Assembly (NCBI RefSeq): GCF_002196705.1
Contig: NZ_NADJ01000035.1
Coordinates: 105,243-169,242, forward strand
DNA length: 64,000 nt
Direction of reading: 5' to 3'
Origin: Desulfosporosinus sp. FKB
GTDB taxonomy: Bacteria > Bacillota > Desulfitobacteriia > Desulfitobacteriales > Desulfitobacteriaceae
A program made the translations under genes and the position numbers. Below the pieces are notes generated by a model. The model ran no database searches. It was not told the DNA's origin and worked only from the letters and a program-made list of their open reading frames with translations. Shown here in pieces: positions 15,318 through 25,133 of this stretch. Numbering within the stretch: position 1 is the stretch's first letter; every line of letters starts with the position of its first letter.

Positions 15318-17015
15318 TCAGCTCGTCTTAGATGATTGAAGCACTTTAATTACCTCTGAGGTCCTGGCACAAGCAAGCACAGATTTAACCAATGTTTCTT
15401 GTTCTTCCAGCGACATCTCCATTTTTCCCAAAGCAGTTCGAACTTTAGCTAAAGAACCCGGTGCCATACTTAATTCTTTGATACCAACTGCTTTGAAAAA
15501 GGGAGCCAAAAGTGGATCTCCTCCGGCTTCGCCGCAAATTCCTGTCCAGATCCCCTTCTTGAGCGAAGCTTGACTGACTCGGGCGATCATCCCTAAAACC
15601 GCTGGGTGATAAGGCTGATTAAGCTCAGCCAATTCAGGATTTTCCCGGTCAGCAGCCAACATATATTGAGTTAAGTCGTTGGTACCGATTGAGAAAAAGT
15701 CAACCAGGGAAGCGAGCTTGTCTGCCAGCCAGGCTGCAGAGGGAATTTCAATCATCATCCCGACCTGAAGACCTCCAATCTCGTAACCGGCCTGCAATAC
15801 TTCCTCACGAGCGGCCCAAAGGTTTTCCTTAGCCTCTTCAAGTTCCTCCGGAGTGGCAATCATGGGAAACATAACAGCCGTCGGCCCTGCAGCAGATGCC
15901 CGCCAAATAGCCCGCAGCTGCTGACGAAAAAGTTCAGGACGCCGCAGCGTGAACCTCAGGGCACGGACACCGAGAAAAGGATTTTTTTCTTGCGGAAGAT
16001 TTAAGGCGGGGGCTTTTTTATCCCCCCCGATGTCTAAGGTCCTGATGACGGTCAAGTGGGGTGAACAGTCATCAATGACTTGACGATACGCTTCCAGCTG
16101 ATCTTCTTCACTGGGGAGCTCTTCCCCCATAAATAAAAACTCCGTTCGATACAATCCAATCCCTTGAGCCTTAAATTTCCGGACAAGAGACAAATCACCC
16201 GGGCTGCCGATGTTCGCCGCTAAAATCATCCCTTGAAGTAAGGAATTCTCGCCGGAAATCACCTCATCTCCCGCATCAGTATTAGCAAAGATAACTTGAT
16301 TTTCCGCTGATGACTGAACCCAGCCTTCCTCACCGTCCAATTCAAGCCATTTCTGAGCCGTTAAATCTCCCCACCCATCGGTTACCCCGACGAGAGCCGG
16401 AATGCCATAGGTTCGCGCTAAAATAGCAGCATGAGAAGTTTTCCCTCCCTGGCGAACGATAAAGCCAAGAACTCTATCCTTCGGTAAGGCAATGGTTTGA
16501 GCAGGTGTCAACTCATCAGCCAGAACGATATAATTTCCGCTTTGCGGAAAGAGATCAGAAACATCATCTTGAACATTTTGAAGGTTCTTCAGTAATTGTC
16601 CCAATACATCCTGGACATCCACAGCACGCTCTTGAAAATAGGGATCCTCTAAACTCTGCAGCATTTGCACAGCTTCTCCTGCTACCTCCCGAAGAACCTG
16701 TTCAGCGTTTAGTTGTCCCTTTTCTAAGCGCTGATAAGCTTCTCCAATAAATGAAGGATCACTGAGTAAAAGCTTGTGGGCAACAAATATTTGAGCTACT
16801 TCCTCACCTTGTTCAGCTCTTACCTTCTCTTCCAGGCCAGTTAAATTCTGCTCAGTACGAAGGACAGCTTGTTGCAAACGTACCCTTTCCTCCTCAATAG
16901 AACTTACTTGAGAAGTTTCTCCTGCCGTCTCTGCTTGGAATCCTTTCAAGTACCAAGTTGGTCCGGCGGCATGTCCCGCCGAAACCCCAAGTCCATGCCA
17001 AATCTTGTTTTCCAT
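15318..17015 (-). CDS. ptsI: PTS enzyme I (phosphoenolpyruvate-protein phosphotransferase)
   Basis: A 565-residue cytoplasmic enzyme that takes phosphate from PEP and passes it to HPr. The phosphoryl-carrying His195 is in GGKTSHAAILART. The C-terminal PEP-binding TIM barrel has DIGGDKKAPALNL, GIGLYRTEFLFM, MIEIPSAA, FSIGTNDLTQY and the active-site GICGEAGGDP. Length is normal. It lies 10 bp downstream of ptsH in the mannitol-type operon. Confidence 0.96.
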   Translation of the reverse strand: MENKIWHGLGVSAGHAAGPTWYLKGFQAETAGETSQVSSIEEERVRLQQAVLRTEQNLTGLEEKVRAEQGEEVAQIFVAHKLLLSDPSFIGEAYQRLEKGQLNAEQVLREVAGEAVQMLQSLEDPYFQERAVDVQDVLGQLLKNLQNVQDDVSDLFPQSGNYIVLADELTPAQTIALPKDRVLGFIVRQGGKTSHAAILARTYGIPALVGVTDGWGDLTAQKWLELDGEEGWVQSSAENQVIFANTDAGDEVISGENSLLQGMILAANIGSPGDLSLVRKFKAQGIGLYRTEFLFMGEELPSEEDQLEAYRQVIDDCSPHLTVIRTLDIGGDKKAPALNLPQEKNPFLGVRALRFTLRRPELFRQQLRAIWRASAAGPTAVMFPMIATPEELEEAKENLWAAREEVLQAGYEIGGLQVGMMIEIPSAAWLADKLASLVDFFSIGTNDLTQYMLAADRENPELAELNQPYHPAVLGMIARVSQASLKKGIWTGICGEAGGDPLLAPFFKAVGIKELSMAPGSLAKVRTALGKMEMSLEEQETLVKSVLACARTSEVIKVLQSSKTS

Positions 17016-17024
17016 AAGATTTAC

Positions 17025-17294
17025 CTACCTATCTTGGGTTTCAAGATCAATCATTAATTTTTCCAAAGCAACAATAGCTTCTGTTTCATCCTCGCCCTCG
17101 ACTAAGAGTTCAAAAACGCTCCCTGTTGACAGGCCTAAAGAAAGGATGCCTAAAATGCTCTTGCCATCGACAACTGAATTGCCGTGTTTAATTTTAACGT
17201 TACTACGAAATCGGCTGGCTGTTTGCACCCACAGGGATGCCGGACGCGCATGCAGACCAGATTTGTTGTTGATCGTTAATTCACGAGTTAGCAT
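17025..17294 (-). CDS. ptsH: Phosphocarrier protein HPr
   Basis: An 89-residue PTS carrier between enzyme I and the IIA domains. With the start at ATG 17294 the active-site histidine of SGLHARPAS is residue 15 and the regulatory serine of GKSILGI is residue 46, the canonical positions. GGAGG ends 8 bases before this ATG. The gene starts within two bases of the stop codon of the upstream dehydrogenase, so translation is coupled. Ser46 is the substrate of the HprK encoded in the same operon. Confidence 0.95.
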   Translation of the reverse strand: MLTRELTINNKSGLHARPASLWVQTASRFRSNVKIKHGNSVVDGKSILGILSLGLSTGSVFELLVEGEDETEAIVALEKLMIDLETQDR

Positions 17295-17296
17295 CA

Positions 17297-18556
17297 TTAA
17301 GCCCTCCATTTCTCAAGAAGATAGCGTTCTGCTTCAGCACACCAAAGCCCTTTATTGTTGGCAACGATATCTGCCAAACAGGCAAAATGCGTATTATTAG
17401 CACCCAGCTTGGCAAAATCCTCAATTGCCGTTAATTCCATATTAATGTGCGTATAAATCAGCTTTTTCCCTCCGGCGATGTGGGGTAAGTTTAAAACGGT
17501 TTCGGCCACGGCGTCCAAACCGCCAATATGAGTAACCATGACGGCAGGATTAATTTTCTTCTCTTCCGTCAGTTTCAGCGATTCCAGAAGATCCTCCGTA
17601 TTCCCTCCGGTAGTACCCATAATATGAGTCGAACCATAGTGAACATTATACAAGTTCAAATGCGCTCCGAACTTCGGATCAGTCGGGCCGGCAAAAAAGT
17701 TAAGACAACCGTCACGTCCCAAAATCTGATCGCCCTGTTCAACGACGGGTTTTATAGGCGTAAAGACAAAAACATCATCAAAACCTGTGTCACCTGTCAA
17801 AGCTCGCAGCTTAGCGGGAACATCCTCAACATCCTTTGTATTGACAAATACCAACTCCACACCGCATTTTTTAGCTTCCTGTTCCGTAAAAATTGTGCGG
17901 GCCCGAGAAAGCTTCTCTTCATCAACATCCGTAACTACTAACAAGGAAGGACGGCGATCGACATGGAGAGCATAGTCGATGGCCCCTAGCCCCATCGGTC
18001 CGGCGGCAGCCAGTAAAGCCATTTTTCCGCCCTCAACAATCCCCATGCGATGTTCGTAACTTCCCATACTCGTATGATAGCTGGCATGGAAAGCTCCGAT
18101 AATGCAGGACATGGGTTCTGCTAAAGAAGCTTCGTAGTAGGATTCTCCTTGATAGTTAAGAAAACAGCCAATTTCCATGACTTCCCGCGGAATTACATTA
18201 TACGTGGCGTCTCCGCCAAAATAGCGATAAGAATAGCCGGGAGACCACATGGTGCCTTTATAGTTTAAAGCCGGCTGCAAGGCAAACTTATTTCCTTCCT
18301 TAAACTGGCCCTTTAATTTGTCTCCGACTTTGACGATATTGCCTGCGAACTCATGGCCTACGATAATCGGGTGAACATCGACATCTTGAGGCACCCGTTT
18401 GTGGTTCTTACCCAAAATAGCTGCTTTATAGGTTGACATGCAAACACTGTCGGAAATAACCTCCACTAAGATTTCTTCATCGGTTATCTCCGGTAGTTCA
18501 AACTCTTCTAAACGGAGATCATTTTCATTATATAAGCGTACTGCTCTGGTTTTCAT
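17297..18556 (-). CDS. Zinc-type sugar-phosphate dehydrogenase, SorE (sorbose-1-phosphate reductase)-like
   Basis: A 419-residue medium-chain dehydrogenase. Conserved VISDSVCMSTYKAA, HPIIVGHEFAGNIVKVG, the AAAGPMGLGAIDYA nucleotide fold and FFAGPTDPKFGAH...VHYGSTHIMGTTGGN closely resemble the L-sorbose-1-phosphate reductase SorE. Such enzymes oxidise or reduce the carbinol next to a phosphorylated carbon. The operon has no MtlD-type dehydrogenase, so this enzyme probably oxidises the incoming hexitol phosphate. With FruK one gene upstream, fructose 1-phosphate is a plausible product (inference). Confidence 0.8.
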   Translation of the reverse strand: MKTRAVRLYNENDLRLEEFELPEITDEEILVEVISDSVCMSTYKAAILGKNHKRVPQDVDVHPIIVGHEFAGNIVKVGDKLKGQFKEGNKFALQPALNYKGTMWSPGYSYRYFGGDATYNVIPREVMEIGCFLNYQGESYYEASLAEPMSCIIGAFHASYHTSMGSYEHRMGIVEGGKMALLAAAGPMGLGAIDYALHVDRRPSLLVVTDVDEEKLSRARTIFTEQEAKKCGVELVFVNTKDVEDVPAKLRALTGDTGFDDVFVFTPIKPVVEQGDQILGRDGCLNFFAGPTDPKFGAHLNLYNVHYGSTHIMGTTGGNTEDLLESLKLTEEKKINPAVMVTHIGGLDAVAETVLNLPHIAGGKKLIYTHINMELTAIEDFAKLGANNTHFACLADIVANNKGLWCAEAERYLLEKWRA

Positions 18557-18647
18557 TAATTACCCCTCCTGATGTCAAAATAGCAAATCTCAAAACTATC
18601 CGTCTGATGCGAAGCTATAACGATACCTGCTCTTAGCAATAGCTAAT

Positions 18648-19580
18648 TCAAGCAAGTCTCTGATACCGAACCTGATCAAGATAAGTGAGTACCTTAGCTA
18701 ACTCTGGCGGTTGAGTACCGGGAGTTATGACTTGCGCAGCGCTCGCGGCTATTGCCCAGCGAACCGCTCGAAGCAGATAATCCTCACCCGGCGGAACAAG
18801 GGTCAGGGCAGCGACCATAGCATCACCTGCTCCTACGGTGCTTTTGACTTCAACGGGCAATGCCTGAGCATGAATGACCTGCTCTTGATAGGCGAAAAGT
18901 GCACCTTCCGAACCCAACGATACGGCGATCACTTCCACCCCTTGACTCAGTAAATCACGGGCCGCCTTGGCAATGTCCTCCAAACCAGAGAGTTTTTGAC
19001 CCAGAAAATGTTCAAGCTCATAATGATTAGGCTTTACCAGATATGGCTTTGCTTTAAGCCCTTCACGAAGCAGTTCGCCATCAGCATCTAAAAACGTTTT
19101 TCCGCCCAGGGCTTTTGCCCGTTCAAGCCAGCGCCGATAAATGGAAGAAGGCACAGAACTGGGAATACTGCCGGAAAGGACTAAGCTCGTTTCTGAATCA
19201 AAGTCTTTGAAGATCCTATCTTCAATCTCTTGAATAGCTGCCTCAGAAATCATGATTCCTGGCTCATTGATATCTGTGAAGGTTGAATTCAGCGGATCAA
19301 CAATTTTTAAATTTGTACGGGTCTCCCCCTGAACAAAAAGAAAATCATGAGAGATACCTCTGTGTTCGATCTCAGCTTGGATAAACTCGCCATTGCGACC
19401 GGCTAAGACACCCAAGGCCATACTCTCGCCGTTTAAGGCTCGAATAACCTTAGAAACATTAATGCCTTTACCGCCGGCATCCATCTGAAGTTTCGTGATG
19501 CGGTTGACAGACCCCAAGCGAAAATCTTGAACTTCCACCGTCTTGTCCACCGCCGCATTCAAGGTGACAGTTTTAATCAT
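18648..19580 (-). CDS. fruK: 1-phosphofructokinase (PfkB family)
   Basis: A 310-residue PfkB-type kinase converting fructose 1-phosphate to fructose 1,6-bisphosphate. Diagnostic parts are TVTLNAAVDKTV at the N-terminus, GGKGINVSKVIRAL, TRTNLKIVD, FTDINEPG and the anion-hole motif TVGAGDAMVAAL with the catalytic Asp. The TDINEPG/TRTNLKI pattern fits FruK better than tagatose-6-phosphate kinase LacC, though the two families are close. It starts immediately after the IIA gene. Its presence in a mannitol-type PTS operon is unusual and shapes the pathway proposal. Confidence 0.87.
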   Translation of the reverse strand: MIKTVTLNAAVDKTVEVQDFRLGSVNRITKLQMDAGGKGINVSKVIRALNGESMALGVLAGRNGEFIQAEIEHRGISHDFLFVQGETRTNLKIVDPLNSTFTDINEPGIMISEAAIQEIEDRIFKDFDSETSLVLSGSIPSSVPSSIYRRWLERAKALGGKTFLDADGELLREGLKAKPYLVKPNHYELEHFLGQKLSGLEDIAKAARDLLSQGVEVIAVSLGSEGALFAYQEQVIHAQALPVEVKSTVGAGDAMVAALTLVPPGEDYLLRAVRWAIAASAAQVITPGTQPPELAKVLTYLDQVRYQRLA

Positions 19581-20021
19581 CTATACATCACCACCAGAAA
19601 GGATTTCCAGGACCTTTTGCTTGCTTGCGGCTTGTTTAAGCTTTGTCACATTCTCTTCTTCCTGGCAAACCAAGGCGATGGTCGATAACAGTTCAAGATG
19701 TTCATCATCTTTACCGGCAATTCCAATTAAGACATAGGCGATATTGCCTTCTCCAAAATCAACACCTTCAGGGTATTGCAGCATGACAAGTCCGGACTTT
19801 TGAATATATTGAATATATTCCGGAAGCCCATGGGGAATGGCAATGCCATTTCCCACATAAGTCGTCAGACTCTCCTCTCGCTTTATCATCCCTTCCAGAT
19901 ATTCACTTCGAACATATCCGTTCTTCCTAAGAAGTTCTCCGGCTCTTAAAATGGCATCCCTCTTTGATTCAGATACCAGGCCAAGTTGTATATTGTCTTC
20001 GTTGAAGATCTCTTGATTCAC
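19581..20021 (-). CDS. mtlF: PTS mannitol/fructose-type IIA component
   Basis: A 146-residue cytoplasmic IIA protein that carries phosphate from HPr to the IIB domain. The phosphorylated His64 lies in NGIAIPHGLPE, and the YPEGVDFGE and GIAGKDDEHLELL segments are typical of EIIA-Mtl. It overlaps the mtlR stop by 4 bases and is separated from fruK by a few bases only. It is a separate polypeptide, matching a IIBC permease that has no fused IIA. Confidence 0.92.
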   Translation of the reverse strand: MNQEIFNEDNIQLGLVSESKRDAILRAGELLRKNGYVRSEYLEGMIKREESLTTYVGNGIAIPHGLPEYIQYIQKSGLVMLQYPEGVDFGEGNIAYVLIGIAGKDDEHLELLSTIALVCQEEENVTKLKQAASKQKVLEILSGGDV

Positions 20022-22063
20022 GACTCTTCCTCCTTATTTAGGATTTCAACTAATTCACTGCGTATATCTTTCAAATCACCGAAACGTAAAACCTCAGCAA
20101 AATAATCATTCTCAACCAGAGCAACGCTGATTTTGCCAAGCAACTCAAGAATGTAATTGCTTTCGTCTTTGCGAGCCAGCATGACAAAAAACGTATCAAC
20201 ATTTTCGGAAGAGTATCCGATTCCTTTAATTTCAATAAAATGTTTAAGCCGAAAGGCACTGACAAAGGGTTCTGGAATTTCCTCCGCACGAAAGTGAATG
20301 AGAGCGATATGACGGCCGGGGATAATTACATTTCCTTTTTCTTCTCGTTTAGCTATCAAATTATAAATTCGAGCTTTGTCTGCGATAATATGAGCCGCGT
20401 GTATGCCTTGGACAATACCCTGAATCGTGTCTTGATAAGTTTCCGCTTGCAGAGAGTTCAAGTGAAACTTCTGCAGCATGACATTGACCGTTTCCAAATC
20501 TTTTTCCAGCTCGTCAGGTTCGCTGACGGGTAACGAGATATTCTTTTTTAGAGCACTCTCTTGGCCAGCCTTTGTTAAGGCTGCTTTCACTTTTTCAATA
20601 TCCTCTTGCGGCAGAAACGGAGAAACGACCGTTAGCTCAGGCACAATTTCAGGCTCGATATTAACCGTCGAAACCACCATGGTATAGCCGTCTTTTATCT
20701 TAGCGTGCATATCCCGCAAAGAACAGATGTCAATGGTTTCTAATTCAGGGAATTCGTTGCGAATTTTATGATACAACATTTTAGCCGTGCTCATACCGTT
20801 GGGACAAATAATGAGCATCCTGTTCTTTTTTTCCAGCCTATTTTGTCTCTCAATAGCTGCACCAATATGCATGGTAATATACCCAACTTCATTACTGGGA
20901 ATCGTTAAGTTATATTTCGAGAAAACATGCCGGCATGCATAAGAAACCGCATTATACAGCTGTGCGTAATAATGCCTGATCTCGTTAATGATTGGATTTC
21001 TTACTTCGAGTCCCATTGTCAAACGATATAAGGCTGGATTAAGATGCTGAGTTAACCCATTAAGAAGAGTTTCATCGCCAATGATTTTTTGATTAAGCTT
21101 TTTTTCAGTAAGATAAATCATTTCCCGAATTAAGTCTTCCAACTCGAAACCCAGCTTTTGGGCTTCATTCTCATCCTGAAACAACTTCCTATCGCCCTGT
21201 AAGTGAATTGCCAAATAAGCAAGTTCGCTCTCCGGGGGATTAATCCCGTAATCCTGAAGAATTTCCTGAACTTGAGTCATAAAGCCAAATTCCTTGGAGA
21301 CGAGTATATCCTGCACCAATTGAGGAGGCAATTCAATGGGATTTTGGCTCTCAGTACGTTTAATAACCAACAGTAAGTGGATATACGCACTGAAAAACTT
21401 AATATCGTTTGCCAGAGACACATTTTCATTGATTTCATCCATGATATCTTTGGTTAAAGAAGTTAAAGCTTCTCCAAAGGTAACTTTGAAAAAGGCCAGC
21501 AACAGATAATCCTTGCTGTCTTCATAAAGAAACGTCAGTAATTCACTTAGAGGCTTATAATTGTAGATTAAATCAACAAAAGCGTTACGCTTATACCAGT
21601 CTGTGCCTGTGACTTCCAGACCATACCCTCTTTTACGAACCAGAGTCAGGTTTTTATCTTCCAGCCAGCTTTGAATCTTGTCCAGGTAGAAACTAATAGT
21701 CCCTTCAACCACGTTAAATTGATGACTAAAATAAGCTGATTTCAGAGGCTCATCAGCTAAGAGAAGCTGGGCCGTGATCAGGATTTGACGCTGCTCCTGA
21801 GTAAGCAGCCATAGAGTGGGGAATTCTTTGAAACTTTCCCTGACCTTAATTAAATCCTGTTCTGTTCCGTCAACATAGAGCTTACCTCCGCTTTCCGAGA
21901 TACGTACCTTGTATTGCTTTAACCAATCATTTAGGGCAGAAGTCTCTCGGGAAATCGTCCTCTCGCTGACGTCAATTTGTTGAGAAAGGCCCTTAAGGGT
22001 TAGAGGACCTTTCTCCATCAGATTATTCATGATGAACTTTTGCCGAACAGTTAATTCTTCCAC
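20018..22063 (-). CDS. mtlR: PRD-containing transcriptional activator, MtlR type
   Basis: A 681-residue multidomain regulator: HTH_11 at the N-terminus (RQKFIMNNLMEKGPLTLKGLSQQIDVSERTISRE), an Mga-like HTH, PRD1 and PRD2 (histidines in AYLAIHLQGD and VGYITMHIGAA), an EIIB-like domain with ICPNGMSTAKM (Cys) and a C-terminal EIIA-like domain (HIALIHFRA). In Bacillus and Geobacillus such MtlR proteins activate the mannitol operon and are switched by PTS phosphorylation. It lies between the IIBC and IIA genes, so the operon activates itself. Confidence 0.92.
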   Translation of the reverse strand: MEELTVRQKFIMNNLMEKGPLTLKGLSQQIDVSERTISRETSALNDWLKQYKVRISESGGKLYVDGTEQDLIKVRESFKEFPTLWLLTQEQRQILITAQLLLADEPLKSAYFSHQFNVVEGTISFYLDKIQSWLEDKNLTLVRKRGYGLEVTGTDWYKRNAFVDLIYNYKPLSELLTFLYEDSKDYLLLAFFKVTFGEALTSLTKDIMDEINENVSLANDIKFFSAYIHLLLVIKRTESQNPIELPPQLVQDILVSKEFGFMTQVQEILQDYGINPPESELAYLAIHLQGDRKLFQDENEAQKLGFELEDLIREMIYLTEKKLNQKIIGDETLLNGLTQHLNPALYRLTMGLEVRNPIINEIRHYYAQLYNAVSYACRHVFSKYNLTIPSNEVGYITMHIGAAIERQNRLEKKNRMLIICPNGMSTAKMLYHKIRNEFPELETIDICSLRDMHAKIKDGYTMVVSTVNIEPEIVPELTVVSPFLPQEDIEKVKAALTKAGQESALKKNISLPVSEPDELEKDLETVNVMLQKFHLNSLQAETYQDTIQGIVQGIHAAHIIADKARIYNLIAKREEKGNVIIPGRHIALIHFRAEEIPEPFVSAFRLKHFIEIKGIGYSSENVDTFFVMLARKDESNYILELLGKISVALVENDYFAEVLRFGDLKDIRSELVEILNKEEES

Positions 22064-22074
22064 ATTCTCACAAC

Positions 22075-23493
22075 CTATTTAATTAAGCTGTTGACATACT
22101 TCACATACGTTGTTTTATCTAAAAAGTTCTTAACAGTGACGATTTCTGCCTTTGGTGCGACCTCAGCCGCACGGTTTGCCAGTCCTTCCTGGGTAAAAAC
22201 AACATCAGCTTCCCCGGGAATCTGATTGACAGCCGTATGCCGCACTTCGATACTCAAACCTGCATCTTTAATTGTTTTCTTGAGAATAGACTCTCCCATT
22301 GCCGATGAACCCATACCCGCTTCACAAGCAAATATTATCAGCTTTGGCGTTTGTACGGCTTTTTGTACGTTACTTTGTCCTTTACTCTCAGCTTTCATTT
22401 GCGAAACCATTTCTTGAGCATTGACAAGGTCTTCTCCGCTGGTTTCAGTTTTATCCCGTTTTAAAATAACTGAAGCAATCAGGAAGGAAACTACTGCACC
22501 GACAGCGATCCCAAACATTACAGGCAAGAACCCGCCTTTTGGAGTCATGGCCATTTCTGCAAAAATACTGCCTGGTGACGGAGTAGCTACTAATCCGGCA
22601 TGGGTCACGACGAAGGTAAAATCAGCGGCCATTCCTCCACCAATCACGGCGAGTAATAATAACGGCTTCATGAGAACATAAGGGAAATAGATTTCATGAA
22701 TACCGCCTAAGAATTGAATAACGATTGCTCCAGGAGCAGATTGTTTGATCATACCCTTGCCATACAACCAATAGGCGGCTAAGATTCCCAGACCAGGCCC
22801 GGGATCCGTTTCCAGAAGGAAGAAAATGGATTTGCCCACTTCTTTAACTTGCTGAATTCCTAAAGGCGCTAGAACACCATGATTAATCGCATTATTTAAA
22901 AATAAGATCTTACCGGGTTCGATGAAAATCGATATAAGGGGAAGTAATCCTGCATTGGTAACAGCAACAGCCGCACCGCCTAAGACATTGGAAAAGCCCT
23001 GGACAACAGGCTCGATAACAAGGTAGGCTAGGATTGAAAGCAAGGCTCCTAAGATTCCGGCTGAGTAATTGTTAACCAGCATTTCGAAACCGGTTGGCAC
23101 TTTACCCTCGACAAGCTGGTCAAACTTTTTAATGACCCAACCGCCCAGTGGTCCCATGATCATGCCGCCGAGAAACATTGGGATGGAAGCTCCCACAACG
23201 ATACCCGTCGTGGCGATGGCACCGACAACTCCGCCTCGGGTACCATAGATGAGTTTACCGCCTGTATAACCGATTAGAAGGGGCAATAGATAAGAAATCA
23301 TCGGGCTGACCACTTTCGCTAAATAAGCATTGGGCCACCATCCTGTCGGAATAACAAAAGCAGTGATCAACCCCCAGGCAATGAAGGCGCCGATATTGGG
23401 GATAACCATTCCAGCCAGGAAACCGCCGAATTTCTGGATCTTTGCTTTTGTCTTTCCACCGCCGCTGACAAGGGAACTTACATTTGCCGACAT
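22075..23493 (-). CDS. mtlA: PTS mannitol-specific IIBC component
   Basis: A membrane permease and kinase of 472 residues that imports and phosphorylates a hexitol, most likely mannitol. The N-terminal IIC part has about eight membrane segments with [19 protein letters not shown] containing the GIHE motif. The C-terminal IIB domain has phospho-Cys390 in [13 protein letters not shown]. No IIA is fused; the separate mtlF supplies it. I prefer the second ATG (23493), 7 bases after AGGAGG, because the first ATG is only one base from it. First gene of the eight-gene operon. Confidence 0.93.
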   Translation of the reverse strand: MSANVSSLVSGGGKTKAKIQKFGGFLAGMVIPNIGAFIAWGLITAFVIPTGWWPNAYLAKVVSPMISYLLPLLIGYTGGKLIYGTRGGVVGAIATTGIVVGASIPMFLGGMIMGPLGGWVIKKFDQLVEGKVPTGFEMLVNNYSAGILGALLSILAYLVIEPVVQGFSNVLGGAAVAVTNAGLLPLISIFIEPGKILFLNNAINHGVLAPLGIQQVKEVGKSIFFLLETDPGPGLGILAAYWLYGKGMIKQSAPGAIVIQFLGGIHEIYFPYVLMKPLLLLAVIGGGMAADFTFVVTHAGLVATPSPGSIFAEMAMTPKGGFLPVMFGIAVGAVVSFLIASVILKRDKTETSGEDLVNAQEMVSQMKAESKGQSNVQKAVQTPKLIIFACEAGMGSSAMGESILKKTIKDAGLSIEVRHTAVNQIPGEADVVFTQEGLANRAAEVAPKAEIVTVKNFLDKTTYVKYVNSLIK

Positions 23494-23758
23494 ATCCATA
23501 CCTCCTTTGATTTGTTAAATTCATCTTAAGCCCGGCCAGCTGATATTACAATTTAAAGAAAACCAATCTTGACACCGCATTTTACTGACAATTTTAATAA
23601 TTTATTTTCTTCCAATATTCAGGAGACTTTTCGGCAAACCTTATAGAGCAACTCGAAGACACTGGCTTCCCAATTGTTCGCACCACGGCACTAAGACTCT
23701 GGTGAAAACGGCAAGTTAGTTGCTCCAATGTTCTGAAGGAAAGTATATGTCCAATAAC

Positions 23759-23796
23759 ATAAAAAAGCAGCTTGCACATAGAATGCGCAGGCTGCC
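23759..23796 (-). terminator. Terminator of the aminotransferase operon
   Basis: On the minus strand GCAGC-C-TGCGCA pairs with TGTGCA-A-GCTGC and is followed by TTTTTTATG. It separates the aminotransferases from the mannitol operon downstream. Confidence 0.85.
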
Positions 23797-23832
23797 TCCT
23801 TTTTAAGCGAAGGGCATCTTTCAATATTAACT

Positions 23833-25020
23833 TTATAATGATAATGATTCAATGCAGTCAATCAGTTCCTCGGCAACATACTGGGCGTCATCCAGAGACA
23901 ACTTCGAATAAAGGGGTAAGGAAATTTCATTGGCATACTGGGCGTGGGCGTTAGGATAATCTTCAAGTCTATAGCCCAGGTTTCGATAAACAGTAAACAT
24001 AGGTAAGGGCATAAAGTGTACATTGGTGGCGATGTCTTTTTCGCCCATCTTTTGGATTATACGGTCTCTCTTTTCTTCGCTGAAACCTTTGAGTCTTAAG
24101 GTATACAAGTGATGGCAGGATTCCATGACTTCGTTTCTGTCGAAGGGAAGAATCGCCCATTCCTTTTCACCGAGCACACTGCTATAAACCTGATGAAGCT
24201 CTGCTCGTTTCCTTAACATTTCATCATATCGGCGCAGTTGGACACGACCAATGGCAGCCATAATATCCGTCATATTGCACTTAAAACCATCGGTAAGGAT
24301 ATCATATTTCCAAGCCCCAGCTTGCATTTTGGCGAACGCATCCTTGTTCTGACCATGCAGCGATGTATACTTGAATTCTTTATATAAATTATCTTTCCCA
24401 TGAAAACTATTGTCGTTATAGGTAATAGCACCGCCTTCCGCTGTTGTCAGATTTTTAATGGCATGAAAGGAGAAAACATGAAAATCCATCTGTCCTCCGA
24501 CCTTTTGACCTTTATAAACGGCTCCGAAAGAGTGAGCTGAGTCAGAGATAAGGGTAATATCCCGCCGGTTTTTAGCATTTAGGACTCCCCTGATGGCTTC
24601 ATAGTCAACAGGAACTCCGCCAATATCTACAGTCATGATTGCTTTAGTCTGCGGGGTAATCGCCTCATAAACCTTTTGTTCATCAATTGCGAAACTGTCT
24701 TTTTTCACATCAACAAAGGTAGGCATAATCCCCCGATGGAGGAGCACATTCGAAGTGGCTGTATAAGTGTAAGGCGTGGTGATCACTTCATCGCCCCGGC
24801 CAATGCCCAAGACTTTCAAAATAAGTTCCAAGCCTGCTGTAGCACTATTTAAGGCAACAGCATGGCCTGTCCCGCAATAATGAGCCAGTTCTTCTTCAAA
24901 AAGAGCTGAGTTTGGCCCCGTGGTGATCCATCCGGATCTTAAGACATCTGCTACGGCATTAATTTCTTCTTCCGTAATATCCGGCGGCGAAAAGGGAATT
25001 TTCTTAGTTGTCATGATCAA
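23833..25020 (-). CDS. DegT/DnrJ/EryC1-family aminotransferase
   Basis: A 395-residue PLP enzyme that typically installs an amino group on a keto sugar nucleotide for cell-surface polysaccharide. PLP lysine is Lys189 in FSFHAIKNLTTAEGGAI. The phosphate-binding region SATAGLELIL and the TPYTYTATSNVL segment resemble ArnB/PseC-like enzymes. The substrate is not evident. Third gene after the DeoR regulator and the other DegT-type protein; a terminator follows. Confidence 0.88.
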   Translation of the reverse strand: MIMTTKKIPFSPPDITEEEINAVADVLRSGWITTGPNSALFEEELAHYCGTGHAVALNSATAGLELILKVLGIGRGDEVITTPYTYTATSNVLLHRGIMPTFVDVKKDSFAIDEQKVYEAITPQTKAIMTVDIGGVPVDYEAIRGVLNAKNRRDITLISDSAHSFGAVYKGQKVGGQMDFHVFSFHAIKNLTTAEGGAITYNDNSFHGKDNLYKEFKYTSLHGQNKDAFAKMQAGAWKYDILTDGFKCNMTDIMAAIGRVQLRRYDEMLRKRAELHQVYSSVLGEKEWAILPFDRNEVMESCHHLYTLRLKGFSEEKRDRIIQKMGEKDIATNVHFMPLPMFTVYRNLGYRLEDYPNAHAQYANEISLPLYSKLSLDDAQYVAEELIDCIESLSL

Positions 25021-25133
25021 GTTCCTTTCAGTATTCTTTAAAACTGAGTTGAAAGTTTTATAAGTGAATAAAGGACATATCCCTATGTTGATTCTTAACG
25101 TATTTTGGTTACAGTCGATCTATAAAAGCATGA

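Noticed and set aside
23594..23824. 76-codon open frame on the minus strand
   Set aside because: It contains the aminotransferase terminator hairpin and has no ribosome site.
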